From assembly GCA_023430685.1 (NCBI GenBank), contig JAEYZH010000111.1, positions 1 through 41,039 of the forward strand: a stretch of 41,039 bases of DNA. Direction: 5' to 3'. Positions 17,878 through 25,486 of the stretch are shown here, piece by piece. A model generated the notes under the pieces. It did not search any database. It was not told the DNA's origin and saw nothing but the letters and a program-made list of their open reading frames with translations. The DNA comes from Pseudomonadota bacterium (GTDB lineage Bacteria; Pseudomonadota; Gammaproteobacteria; Xanthomonadales; Rhodanobacteraceae). Each line of letters opens with the position of its first letter. Positions within the stretch are counted from its first letter, which is position 1. The position numbers and the translations under genes are program-made.

Positions 17878-20112
17878 TCAGGGTCCGGGCGCAGGCACGT
17901 CGCGCACGAGCCGGAAGCCGACGTCGACGAGGCCCGTGGTCGCGCCGGCACTGCCCTCGCGCGAGCCGTTCGCGCTGCCGTCATCATCGCGCCATGACGT
18001 GCCGCGGTAGCGATGCTCGCCGCAGGCCGGTCGCGCACGGCCCGGACGCGCGCAGACGTCGATCCACTCGCTGACGTTGCCGGCGATGTCGTGCAGGCCC
18101 GGCGGCGTCGCTGCGTGTCGGCCGACCGGTGCGGTGTACTCGTGCCGATCATTGCAGCCATCGCGGGAGCGCGCGCCGATGTTCGCGCTGCCGCAGGCCG
18201 TGCCCGCTCCGGCCGCGCGCGCCGCCGCGAGCCATTCATCGGCATTCGGCAGGCGCCAGCTCGCCCCGGTACGCGCGCCGAGCCACTGCGCGTACGCGTT
18301 CGCATCGTCCCAGCTCACGCACACCACCGGATGCGCGTCACCCTGTTCGAAACCCGGATCGCGCCAGTCCGGCTTGCGCGCGCGCACGAACGACAGCAGC
18401 GTGTTGCCCGCGCGGCAACGCGCTGCCGGCCGGCCAGTCGCTTCGGCGAAGAGACGCCACTCGCCGCGCGTGACCTCGTTCACCATGATGGCGAACGCAT
18501 GGCCGTCACTGCCGGTCAGCGACACCACGGCCGGGCCATTCGCAGCGGGCCCTGCACGCGGCGCCGCGACCGGCGGATCCGCGTTCCGACGAACCGTCTT
18601 CGCGAAACCAGGCGGCGGCGACGCCGCGAGCTGCGCGAGTGTCGCGTCGACGCCGGCGAGCACGCTGTTGCGCACGCGCGCGGGATGGGTCGCGCGTTCC
18701 GCCTCGACAGCGGCGCGCAACGTGGAAACGAACGCATCCGACAGCGGGCCGGGTGCGAATTTCGCGGTGCGCGCAAGCGTGTGCCATTCCCCCACCGCGG
18801 CGCGCGCGGCCTCGTCGTCGTTGCGGTCGATCGCGATCGTCGCGCGTTGCGCGAGTAGTCCGAGCACCTGTTCGAGGCCGCGCACGGCGTCGGGTTGGAC
18901 CGGCTCGATCGCGAGGATCGCGAGGTATTCGTCGGCCGCGCTGTCGCCGGCAGGCATCGCGAGCTGGTCGCGTGCGATCAGTTCGGTTGCGCGCTGCAGG
19001 CGTGCGAGGCGCGCCTGCGCGAGCGGGTCGGCGGTGTCTGCGGGCGCCGTGCCGTCCGCGGTCACTGCCGCGGGTGCAGGCGGGGGCGCGGAGGCAGGCG
19101 CGGGAGCCGCGTCGACGAATGCATTCGCCGGCACGGGTGCCGAGGCCGTGCGATCCGGGGCAGGCATCAGGGAGAGCAGGAGCACGAGCAGCGCGAACAG
19201 CGAGGCACCGAGCAGCAGCGCGCGCGTGCGGCGCGGAACCGCCAGCGCGCCCTGCAGCAGCATGCGCCACTTGCGCGAGGCGCCACCGCGCGCGGGTGCG
19301 CGCAGGCGCCGTTCGATCACGTCGATCGCGGCGATCAGTTCTTCGGCGCTCTGGAAACGGAGGTCGGGCTGCTTGGCGAGCGCCTTGTCGATCAGGGGTT
19401 GCCACAGCCGCCGCGTCATCGGCAGGCGCGGCACCGGCTTCTCCACGTGCGCGAGTGCGACCGCGAGCGCGTCGGGTCCGGTGAAGGGCAGCTCGCCGGT
19501 CAGCAGTTCGTAGCAGACCACGCCGAGGCTGTAGAGGTCGGAGCGACCATCGAGCGGCTGGCCGCGCGCCTGTTCCGGACTCATGTAGCCCGACGAGCCG
19601 ACCGTCGCGCCTTCGCGCGTCATGCGTGGATGGCGCGTGCCGCCGAGCGCGATGCCGAAGTCGGTGAGCAGTGGCCGGTCAAGCGAGTCGAACAGCACGT
19701 TCTCGGGCTTGACGTCGCGGTGCACGATGCCGTGGTCATGCGCGCAAGCGAGCGCCTCGGCGAGCGATCGCACGATCGCGAGCACGCCTTCGGGGTCGTC
19801 GCGGAGGTTGCGCGAGGCGAGGTCGCCGCCCGGCAGGTACGGCATCGTGTAGTAGATCTGGCCGTTCGAGGTGCGCCCGACATCGAAGATGCCGACGATG
19901 TGCGGATGCACGAGCTGCGCGATCACCCGCGCCTCGTTCTCGAACCGGTGCACGAGTTCCTCGTCCGCGCGCTCGCCTGCGAGCACCTTGATCGCGACGG
20001 GCCGGGACAGCGATTCCTGCATCGCGAGCCAGACCGTCGCCATCCCGCCCGAGCCCAGGCGCCTGAGGATCCGATAGCCGGGAATCTGGAAGGGGAGCTT
20101 CAGGTACGTCAT
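17878..20112 (-). CDS. Membrane Ser/Thr protein kinase with C-terminal SUMF1/FGE-type domain
   Basis: A 744-aa fusion. Residues 13-280 form a complete Hanks-type kinase: glycine loop GSGGMATV (20-27), lysine K42 in VAIKVL, catalytic D133 in HRDVKPENVLFD, D151 of DFG, and the APE-equivalent MSPEQARG. One transmembrane helix follows at about 295-318, then an Ala/Pro-rich linker and a helical region. Residues about 555-740 form an SUMF1-type domain (NEVTRGEWRLFAEATG, HPVVCVSWDDANAYAQWLG, WRLPNADEWLAAAR, GNVSEWIDVC, VGFRLVRD). The topology suggests a cytoplasmic kinase and a periplasmic sensor-like domain. Such bifunctional proteins are known; real formylglycine synthase activity is doubtful because the family catalytic cysteine is not recognisable. 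Divergent from the P-loop kinase gene. Confidence 0.93.
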   Translation of the reverse strand: MTYLKLPFQIPGYRILRRLGSGGMATVWLAMQESLSRPVAIKVLAGERADEELVHRFENEARVIAQLVHPHIVGIFDVGRTSNGQIYYTMPYLPGGDLASRNLRDDPEGVLAIVRSLAEALACAHDHGIVHRDVKPENVLFDSLDRPLLTDFGIALGGTRHPRMTREGATVGSSGYMSPEQARGQPLDGRSDLYSLGVVCYELLTGELPFTGPDALAVALAHVEKPVPRLPMTRRLWQPLIDKALAKQPDLRFQSAEELIAAIDVIERRLRAPARGGASRKWRMLLQGALAVPRRTRALLLGASLFALLVLLLSLMPAPDRTASAPVPANAFVDAAPAPASAPPPAPAAVTADGTAPADTADPLAQARLARLQRATELIARDQLAMPAGDSAADEYLAILAIEPVQPDAVRGLEQVLGLLAQRATIAIDRNDDEAARAAVGEWHTLARTAKFAPGPLSDAFVSTLRAAVEAERATHPARVRNSVLAGVDATLAQLAASPPPGFAKTVRRNADPPVAAPRAGPAANGPAVVSLTGSDGHAFAIMVNEVTRGEWRLFAEATGRPAARCRAGNTLLSFVRARKPDWRDPGFEQGDAHPVVCVSWDDANAYAQWLGARTGASWRLPNADEWLAAARAAGAGTACGSANIGARSRDGCNDRHEYTAPVGRHAATPPGLHDIAGNVSEWIDVCARPGRARPACGEHRYRGTSWRDDDGSANGSREGSAGATTGLVDVGFRLVRDVPAPGP

Positions 20113-20138
20113 GGCGGCCAACGGGCGACAGCGCGACA

Positions 20139-20144
20139 ATTCTA
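20139..20144 (-). promoter_or_regulatory. Candidate -10 box (TAGAAT) of the Ser/Thr kinase gene
   Basis: On the minus strand TAGAAT matches the sigma-70 -10 consensus at 5 of 6 bases and lies 26 bases upstream of the kinase start at 20112. No good -35 is seen at the right distance. The 86-base divergent gap 20113-20198 must hold control of both genes. Confidence 0.4.
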
Positions 20145-20176
20145 GCCCGGTGGCGCTGGCCGGTACGTGACGCGCG

Positions 20177-20194
20177 CACTCCAGTACGGGAGTG
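20177..20194 (+). promoter_or_regulatory. Inverted repeat that could sequester the ribosome binding site of the P-loop kinase gene
   Basis: CACTCC (20177-20182) and GGAGTG (20189-20194) are exact inverted repeats around six bases. The right arm carries GGAG, the Shine-Dalgarno sequence six bases upstream of ATG 20199. The hairpin could also be a protein operator in the divergent promoter region. Confidence 0.4.
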
Positions 20195-20198
20195 GCTG

Positions 20199-20792
20199 AT
20201 GGGTCCGAGCGACGAGGGTGGGCTGCCGGCGGTTGCGCGGGATCGCAAGCCGCGCATCGTCGCGCTGATGGGGTTGCCGGGTGCCGGCAAGAGCATGGTC
20301 GCGCGCATGCTCGAGCGCGAGTTCGACCTGCGCCTGGTGTCGCGCGATGCGATCCGCGCGGCGATGTTCCCGCGCTGCGACCACAGCTTCGCGGAGAAGC
20401 AGGCTGCGTTGCACGGCGTCATGCTCGCGGTCGAGATCAACGGCCTGCTGGGCGCGTCGAGCGTGATCGACGGCGTCACGTTCTCGCGCTCGGAGGATCG
20501 CCGCCGCGTGGTCGCGCTCGCGCGCAGGCACGCGTTCGACCTGTCCATGCTGATGCTCGATTGCCCGGTCGACATCGCGCGCGAACGCGTGCGGATCGAC
20601 CGCGACCAGCGCGCGCATCCGGCCGGCGACCGTACCGTCGACCTCGTCGATTCCGTTGCGGCGCGTTTCGCGCCGCCGCCCGCCGACGCATTGCGCATCG
20701 ATGCGAGCTTGCCGCCGGAACAGGTGCTGCGGCTCGCGCGCGAGGCCTTCATGGCCGCGGGTGCGGCAGCTGCGGGCCCTTCCGCTTCGTGA
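20199..20792 (+). CDS. Small P-loop kinase of the AAA_33 / zeta-toxin-like type
   Basis: A 197-aa protein. Residues 18-32 hold the N-terminal strand and Walker A loop (IVALMGLPGAGKS, K31). SRDAIRAAMFPR follows, where this family senses the acceptor substrate. LMLDCPVDIARERVRIDRDQR is the lid with arginines typical of small nucleoside or sugar kinases and zeta toxins. It probably transfers phosphate from ATP to a small metabolite or aminoacyl/sugar substrate; the substrate cannot be read from sequence. There is no antitoxin-like partner beside it. It is divergent from the Ser/Thr kinase, and its 3' end runs into repeat array A. Confidence 0.8.
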   Translation: MGPSDEGGLPAVARDRKPRIVALMGLPGAGKSMVARMLEREFDLRLVSRDAIRAAMFPRCDHSFAEKQAALHGVMLAVEINGLLGASSVIDGVTFSRSEDRRRVVALARRHAFDLSMLMLDCPVDIARERVRIDRDQRAHPAGDRTVDLVDSVAARFAPPPADALRIDASLPPEQVLRLAREAFMAAGAAAAGPSAS

Positions 20793-20835
20793 TGCCACTG
20801 GGTGGATGCCTGCCGAGCCCGCGAACATCGTCGTC

Positions 20836-21206
20836 GCAGGAGCGCAGCCTGTGCGCGCTCGCGCGATGCGGATGGCCGCGTGCAACCGGCTCTCTGCGCG
20901 GATCGCCCACAGGGTGGGCTCCTACTGAGGCAACGCTTCCGCATGCTTGCGCAGGAGCGCACCGTGGGCGCGATGCGCGGCAGCCCGAACGCCCGCGTGC
21001 ACCGGCTCTCTGCGCGGATCGCCCACAGGGTGGGCTCCTACGGAGGCAACGCCTCCGCACGCTTGCGCAGGAGCGCACCGTGGGCGCGATGCGCGGCAGC
21101 CCGAACGCCCGCGCGCACCGGCTCTCTGCGCGGATCGCCCGCAGGGTGGGCTCCTGCGGAGGCAACGCTTCCGCATGCTTGCGCAGGAGCGCACCGTGTG
21201 CGCGAA
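20836..21206. repeat. Array A: REP-like palindromic repeats, period about 116 bp, 4 forward and 3 reverse modules
   Basis: Forward modules (core GCAGGAGCGC) start at 20836, 20951, 21067 and 21183. Reverse modules (GATCGCCC...GGGCTCCTAC) run 20901-20925, 21017-21041 and 21133-21157. Forward and reverse alternate and are spaced by 115-116 bp. Each module is a hairpin. The last forward copy folds perfectly (GCGCAC-CGT-GTGCGC), while the others carry one mismatch. A further hairpin, GGAGGC-AAC-GCCTCC, lies between modules. Array A fills the gap between the convergent P-loop kinase and GNAT-like genes. It shares a core of about 45 bases around the reverse module with array B. No gene is credible within 20793-21229. 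Confidence 0.9.
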
Positions 21207-21229
21207 TTGCGCCTCCGGATGCCCGAGCC

Positions 21230-21727
21230 TCAGCGCAGCCGCGCGCCCTTGAAATACAGCACGCGCACGTCGAGGCCGCGCGGGCTGCGGCCGATGTAGG
21301 TGAAGCGTGGATTCCACCATTGCGCCGCGCGTCCACGCTCGCGGAAACGCGTGTTCTCGAGTTCGAGCAGCACGCCGATGCACGGGAAGTCGTGCGCGCG
21401 CGCATGGGCCTCGAGCAGGCGGCACGAGTGCTTGAGCAATTGCATCACGAGCGGCGTCGAACGCCAGCGCGCGCCGATGAAGGTGCGCCAGTAGTACATC
21501 GGCTGCGCGAGTTGCGGTGGCGTCATCGCATGCGCGGTGCACACGCCGGCGACGCTGCCATCCGGAGCGAGCGCATGGGCAACCAGTTGCGGCAGGCGCT
21601 GCTGCACCTGCGCGTGCTGGTCGAACGCGCCTTCGGCGAGCCAGAACGCCGCAACCGCGGCGGCCGATTCCGGGCTCGCCCCGGGCCAGTCGTCGACGAT
21701 GCGGAACGCCGTGCCGGCATCGCTCAT
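21230..21727 (-). CDS. Hypothetical protein, possibly GNAT-like N-acyltransferase
   Basis: A 165-aa cytoplasmic protein. The start ATG 21727 overlaps the stop of the upstream TIGR03032 gene (ATGA), so the two are translationally coupled. It begins FRIVDDWPGASPESAAAVAAFW and contains AHAMTPPQLAQPMYYWRTFIGARWRSTPLVMQLL followed by IGVLLELENTRFRERGRAAQWWNPRFTYIGRS. The order beta-hairpin, strand, basic loop, helix, then a strand with E-L-E-N and a final Y-I-G-R-S is reminiscent of GNAT enzymes, but the acetyl-CoA loop is not clearly R/Q-x-x-G-x-G/A. The family call is therefore tentative. Its tie to TIGR03032 suggests a shared pathway. Confidence 0.75.
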   Translation of the reverse strand: MSDAGTAFRIVDDWPGASPESAAAVAAFWLAEGAFDQHAQVQQRLPQLVAHALAPDGSVAGVCTAHAMTPPQLAQPMYYWRTFIGARWRSTPLVMQLLKHSCRLLEAHARAHDFPCIGVLLELENTRFRERGRAAQWWNPRFTYIGRSPRGLDVRVLYFKGARLR

Positions 21728-22920
21728 GCGCCGCCCCCCGAATAGTCCGCCGATGGGGTCGCGTCGGGCACGGCCTGCGCCACGGGCTGCGGCGAGTAGC
21801 CGACCTCGCGCAGCGCTTCGTCGGGCAGCGCGTATGAAGTCGCGAGGTGTTCGCCTTCGTGGATGATTTCCGGGAACAGCGTGCCCTTGAGTGCCTGCAC
21901 CGCGAAGATCTCCTGCACGCCGCCGGTGAACTTCAGCAGTCCGATCGTGTTGCCGGTGCCGATGTGCACCGCCCAGACCCCGCTCTGGCGATCCCGGTTG
22001 TCCTCGGTGATCTCGATGTCGGTGAATGCGTTGGTTTCGCGCAGTTGCGACAGCCCGATGAACGCGACCGGCCCGATGAAGTCGAGGCCGCGAGCGAACC
22101 CGGGTACGTTCGCGACATCGGTCTTCGCGCCGGTCTTCGGGTCGATCGTCACGAGCTTGCCGCGGCCCGACTCGAGCACCCACAGCCGCTCGTCGTACCA
22201 GCGCGGGGAATGCGGCATCGACAGGCCGCGCGTGATCACGCGATCGTTCGCCATGTCGATCAGCAGGCCACCGTCGCGCTTGTTCGCGCGCCAGCCCTGC
22301 GGCGTGTTGGTCTCGCCGAGCGCGGTCAGGTAGCGCGGGCGTCCGTCGCGCATGCCGAGGCCGTTGAGGTGGCAGCGGTCCTCCGGCGCATAGTGGCTCA
22401 CGAACTTCGGTCGCCAGCGAGGCACGAAGCTCGACTTCGTGTCGAGCGTGCACAGGCACGAGAACAGCGTGTTGACGAACCAGAGTTCGCCATGCCGGTC
22501 CCATGCCATCTCGTGGATGTCGATCGCGCCGGTGACGTGCGCGCGGCGCGCGAGGAACACCGCGTCGTGCCGCGGCGGATCCTGCAGCCGTTTCGCGACC
22601 GCGGGCATGTTGCGGAATTCGGCGATTTCCATGTAGGCGCCGAGTGCGATGCGTTCGCCGTCGGCAGCCATGCCCATCGGCCGGTTGAAACTGCGGAAGT
22701 GGGTGTTGATGCTCGCGCCGTCGGGGCGCAGGATCACGAGCTTGCCGGCCTGGTAGGTGCTGACGACGAGGCAGCCGCCGAGCTGGCGCAGCAGGTCGGG
22801 GAAGTTGGTCGTGTGGACGCTGCCGAGGACTTCCTGCACCCTGGCGGCGGCGTCCGCCGGCGCAGCCTGCGCTTCGGCGGCGCCCTCCGCGGCACTTTCA
22901 TCGGGCGGATTCGAATTCAT
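21724..22920 (-). CDS. TIGR03032 family protein
   Basis: A 398-aa soluble protein recognised by the sequence LGGCLVVSTYQAGKLVILR near residue 50 and by FNRPMGMA, HEMAWDRHGELWFVNTLFSCLCTLD, RCHLNGLGMRDGRPRYLTALGETNTPQGWR, SMPHSPRWYDERLWVLESGRG and GFARGLDFIGPVAFIGLSQLRET. The repeated W/L-x-V/I-N-S/T strands suggest a six-bladed propeller. The family has no assigned function; members are often found beside or fused to tetratricopeptide, sulfotransferase or hydroxylase modules (established association, not seen here). Start ATG 22920 has GGAAG five bases upstream; longer starts would add unrelated sequence. It is the first gene of a two-gene unit with the GNAT-like gene. Confidence 0.88.
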   Translation of the reverse strand: MNSNPPDESAAEGAAEAQAAPADAAARVQEVLGSVHTTNFPDLLRQLGGCLVVSTYQAGKLVILRPDGASINTHFRSFNRPMGMAADGERIALGAYMEIAEFRNMPAVAKRLQDPPRHDAVFLARRAHVTGAIDIHEMAWDRHGELWFVNTLFSCLCTLDTKSSFVPRWRPKFVSHYAPEDRCHLNGLGMRDGRPRYLTALGETNTPQGWRANKRDGGLLIDMANDRVITRGLSMPHSPRWYDERLWVLESGRGKLVTIDPKTGAKTDVANVPGFARGLDFIGPVAFIGLSQLRETNAFTDIEITEDNRDRQSGVWAVHIGTGNTIGLLKFTGGVQEIFAVQALKGTLFPEIIHEGEHLATSYALPDEALREVGYSPQPVAQAVPDATPSADYSGGGA

Positions 22921-22960
22921 CGAGGCTTCCGTTGCGAGTGTGGCAGGCGACCCGGTTCGC

Positions 22961-22966
22961 ATCATA
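22961..22966 (-). promoter_or_regulatory. Candidate -10 box (TATGAT) upstream of the TIGR03032 gene
   Basis: Minus-strand TATGAT matches the -10 consensus at 5 of 6 bases, 40 bases upstream of the start at 22920. No convincing -35 is present. The gap 22921-23099 otherwise holds only the hairpin listed next. Confidence 0.3.
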
Positions 22967-23055
22967 GTGCGGCGCGGTCGCATGCTGCGATCCGCACCCG
23001 CCGCGCAGCGCCGCCGCGCGATGGGTGCGATCGAATCCTCCACCGATCGCGCCCG

Positions 23056-23078
23056 CAGCCCCCGTGTCCGGGGGGCTG
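23056..23078 (-). terminator. GC-rich hairpin after the beta-helix protein gene
   Basis: CAGCCCCC (23056-23063) pairs exactly with GGGGGCTG (23071-23078). It lies 22 bases past the stop of the minus-strand gene ending at 23100. No T tract follows on the minus strand, so termination may need Rho. Confidence 0.45.
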
Positions 23079-23099
23079 GGGCGTTCAGGCCGGATGGCG

Positions 23100-24578
23100 T
23101 CAGTCGTAGCCGTCGATGAACAGTGCGTCGGATTCGAACGCCCCGATGTCGACGTTGGCCCCCACCATCCGCGGTGAGCCCGGGCCGCGCTGGTCGTACT
23201 CCCCGCCGCCGGTCCCCGCGTTGAATGCGAGGCTCCCCGTCAACAAGGCCATCGTCGGCGTGGGTCCGCCATTGCTGCCGAGCGGGCCCAGGTGCGGATC
23301 GATCGCCAGCAGCGTATCCGCCGGCAGCGCAGGTTCGCTGACCCCGACGAGATTGTGCGAGCCGATGATCGCCGGCGGATTCGACCCGCCCGACGACGCG
23401 ATGTCGGAAGGAAAGTGCGTGCTTCCGTCGAAGAGTGAATTGCCCGACACGATGCTGCTCGTCAATTCGATCGTGGTGCCGTACTTCGCCGACAGGCCGC
23501 CGCCGTACTTGGTGTCGGTCGTGTTCGCCTCGACGTTGCCGGTGATCGTGCTGTTGATGACCCGCGCATTGCCGCCGAGATACACGGCGCCGCCGAAGGA
23601 CGAGGCGGCGCCGTAGTTGTCGGTGATCGTGCTGGTGTCGATCAGGAGGTCGCCCGTCGCCGTCGCGCCCGTCAGTACGAGGCCTCCCACGTGGTCCGCG
23701 CTGTTGCCCTGGACGGTTGAACGCGTGACGCTCGCGTCGCCGCCGACGAACGCGGCGCCGCCGAAAGCGCCCGCGCCGTCTGTGTAAGCGGAGTTGTTGC
23801 GGAAGATGCTGTACTTGGCGACCGTATCGGCGGGTGTATAGAGACCTCCTCCGGCCGCAAATCCCGTGGCCGAACTTGCCGAGCTGCCGCTGATCGTGCT
23901 CGCGATGAGCGCGGCGCCTCCGCGCGCGTAGACGGCGCCGCCGAGCGCATCGCCGCTGCCGTTCGCGCGCGCGGTGCAGTACTTCGCGCCTGCGTCGATC
24001 ATCGCCACGGTTCCCTGCGAGTAGACGCAGGCGCCGGGCGCGGGGTCGGAACCATTGGAGTACTTGGCGCCTGCGGTGACCGTCAGGCCGCTGAGCGTCA
24101 GTTGGCCGTCGCCGACGTGCACGATGACCGGCGTCGTGTTCGCGCCACTGACGGTGAGCGCATCGCGTCCCGGTCCATTGAACGTGAGGTTGGCCGCCCC
24201 CGTGGCGAGTGCCCCCGTGGTCAGGGTGATCGAGCTGCAGGCCAGCGACGTCATGTCGATCGAGTCACCGTCCGCGGCGGCGGTCACCGCGTCGCGCAGG
24301 CTGCCCGCGCCGCCGTCGTTGCAGTTCGTGACCAGATGTGTGGTGGCGCCCTGCGGGTGCGGCGCAGGTGGTGGATGCAGCCGTTTCCACTCCTCGGCGC
24401 GCGCATTCACGCGCGGCGCAAGGGCGAAGCTCCTGGGTGCAGGTGCGCCCGCCGTCCAGCCCAGGGTGCCCGGCGACGGTGCCGCGATGCCCGTTCCGGC
24501 GGCAAGCGCAAGAGCGAGACTCGACGAAAGCAAGGTCTGCCGTACGCGACGGCGTTTGATCGATGCGTCGGTTTTCAT
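23100..24578 (-). CDS. Exported right-handed beta-helix (choice-of-anchor Q type) protein with C-terminal LFIDGYD tail
   Basis: A 492-aa protein with a clear signal peptide (QTLLSSSLALALAAGTGIAA, cut near residue 33). After a spacer, VTNCNDGGAGSLRDAVTAAADGDSIDM is the classic opening of right-handed parallel beta-helix proteins. The body has repeating coils with STISG, STITDN, STITGN and SSIVSGN and intervening GGAVY/GGGLY glycines. The choice-of-anchor Q end is visible: DPHLGPLGSNGGPTPTMALL, SLAFNAG, DQRGPGSPR and VDIGAFESD. It then stops at LFIDGYD. It is probably surface-exposed or secreted, with an adhesin or polysaccharide-binding type role unproven. Start ATG 24578 has GGGAGG five bases upstream. 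Confidence 0.9.
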   Translation of the reverse strand: MKTDASIKRRRVRQTLLSSSLALALAAGTGIAAPSPGTLGWTAGAPAPRSFALAPRVNARAEEWKRLHPPPAPHPQGATTHLVTNCNDGGAGSLRDAVTAAADGDSIDMTSLACSSITLTTGALATGAANLTFNGPGRDALTVSGANTTPVIVHVGDGQLTLSGLTVTAGAKYSNGSDPAPGACVYSQGTVAMIDAGAKYCTARANGSGDALGGAVYARGGAALIASTISGSSASSATGFAAGGGLYTPADTVAKYSIFRNNSAYTDGAGAFGGAAFVGGDASVTRSTVQGNSADHVGGLVLTGATATGDLLIDTSTITDNYGAASSFGGAVYLGGNARVINSTITGNVEANTTDTKYGGGLSAKYGTTIELTSSIVSGNSLFDGSTHFPSDIASSGGSNPPAIIGSHNLVGVSEPALPADTLLAIDPHLGPLGSNGGPTPTMALLTGSLAFNAGTGGGEYDQRGPGSPRMVGANVDIGAFESDALFIDGYD

Positions 24579-25019
24579 TCCGGCCTCCCGGTCGTGATCA
24601 ATGCGAAATCCGCCGTTGAACTGCGTGTGGTATCCATGCTTCCGCCGATTCCCCGTTTCGGGGCCGCCAGCGCCGGCACGTTACCGTGCAAGCGGCGACG
24701 GCGCCCTGCGTCCATCATCATGGGTGAGCTCCTCCTTCGAATGTGCCATTGCGGCCCCGATAGCCGGCGTCGGGTTGCGCGCGTGCCGCCACCCTACATA
24801 CGGAAGAATGCGCGGATACCGACATGGCGCGTTGCATGGTCCGGGCGTCCGGCCCGCGCCGATTGTGGCGCATCGCGCGCGTCGGGTCTGCGGCAGGCTG
24901 TCACGGATGCAATGCGAACCCGTTGGCAGCGGTTCCGCCAATCGCATCCCGTTCGAAGCGCGCTGGATCGCCGGCGGGAGAGGGGGCATCCGCGCGCGTG
25001 GGCGCGTGGCCGCGTGCGC
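24579..25019. other. 441-base stretch without a credible gene
   Basis: It lies upstream of the beta-helix gene and downstream of the DUF4442 gene. The part next to the beta-helix gene is lower in GC and should hold its promoter, but no clear -35/-10 pair is seen. Open frames here lack family resemblance and codon character. No repeat or hairpin of note was found. Confidence 0.6.
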
Positions 25020-25478
25020 TCAGGCGCCGCGCTTGCGACGCACGTAGAGCTGCTTGCGCACGCGCGCGATGACCTCGCCCGAGGCGGTCGCGACCGTAGT
25101 CTCGCACCAGCGCAGATGCTTCGCGCCGCCTTCGGTCGCGGCGCGGATCTCGTCGAGCATCGCGTCGTCGACATGGAACCGGGCGTAGACGTCTTCGCGT
25201 CCCGGCGCGACGAACTCGATCGAGGCGGCCTGGTCCCAGACGATGTAGTCCTCGCCGAGGCAGCGCAGCGTCAGCAGCATCCAGAACGGGTCCGTCGTCG
25301 CGAACAGGCTGCCGCCGAAGTGCGTGCCGACATAGTTGCGGTTGTACCAGCGCCGGCGCAGCACGACGCGCGCGTCGCGCCAGTCGTCGCCGATCTCGAG
25401 CACGCGCACGCCGGCGAAGCGCAACGGCGGATACCAGTCCAGCAGGCGGCGCACGGTGCGCGCCGAGGGTGCGCGCAT
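25020..25478 (-). CDS. DUF4442 hotdog-fold acyl-CoA thioesterase-like protein
   Basis: A 152-aa protein matching the DUF4442 pattern: WYPPLRFAGVRVLEIGDDWRDARV near the start, RRRWYNRNYVGTHFGGSLFATTDPFWMLL (the hotdog central helix with N-x-x-G-T-H-F-G-G), IVWDQAASIEFV and the closing strands ATASGEVIARVRKQLYVRRK. Hotdog proteins of this kind hydrolyse acyl-CoA or bind acyl groups; the substrate is not known. Only eight bases separate it from the stop of the upstream CnoX-like gene, so they form one transcription unit. Confidence 0.88.
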   Translation of the reverse strand: MRAPSARTVRRLLDWYPPLRFAGVRVLEIGDDWRDARVVLRRRWYNRNYVGTHFGGSLFATTDPFWMLLTLRCLGEDYIVWDQAASIEFVAPGREDVYARFHVDDAMLDEIRAATEGGAKHLRWCETTVATASGEVIARVRKQLYVRRKRGA

Positions 25479-25486
25479 CGCGCGGC

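Noticed and set aside
17878..18450. SUMF1-type domain as an active formylglycine-generating enzyme
   Set aside because: The family catalytic cysteine context is not recognisable and no sulfatase is nearby; kept as a fold assignment only.
20199..20792. P-loop kinase as the toxin of a toxin-antitoxin pair
   Set aside because: There is no small antitoxin gene on either side; the upstream neighbour is the divergent membrane kinase.
23100..24578. Repeated A-K-Y / T-K-Y triplets in the beta-helix protein as a special signal
   Set aside because: Similar K-Y positions occur in coils of related beta-helix proteins; this is probably a structural feature of the coil.
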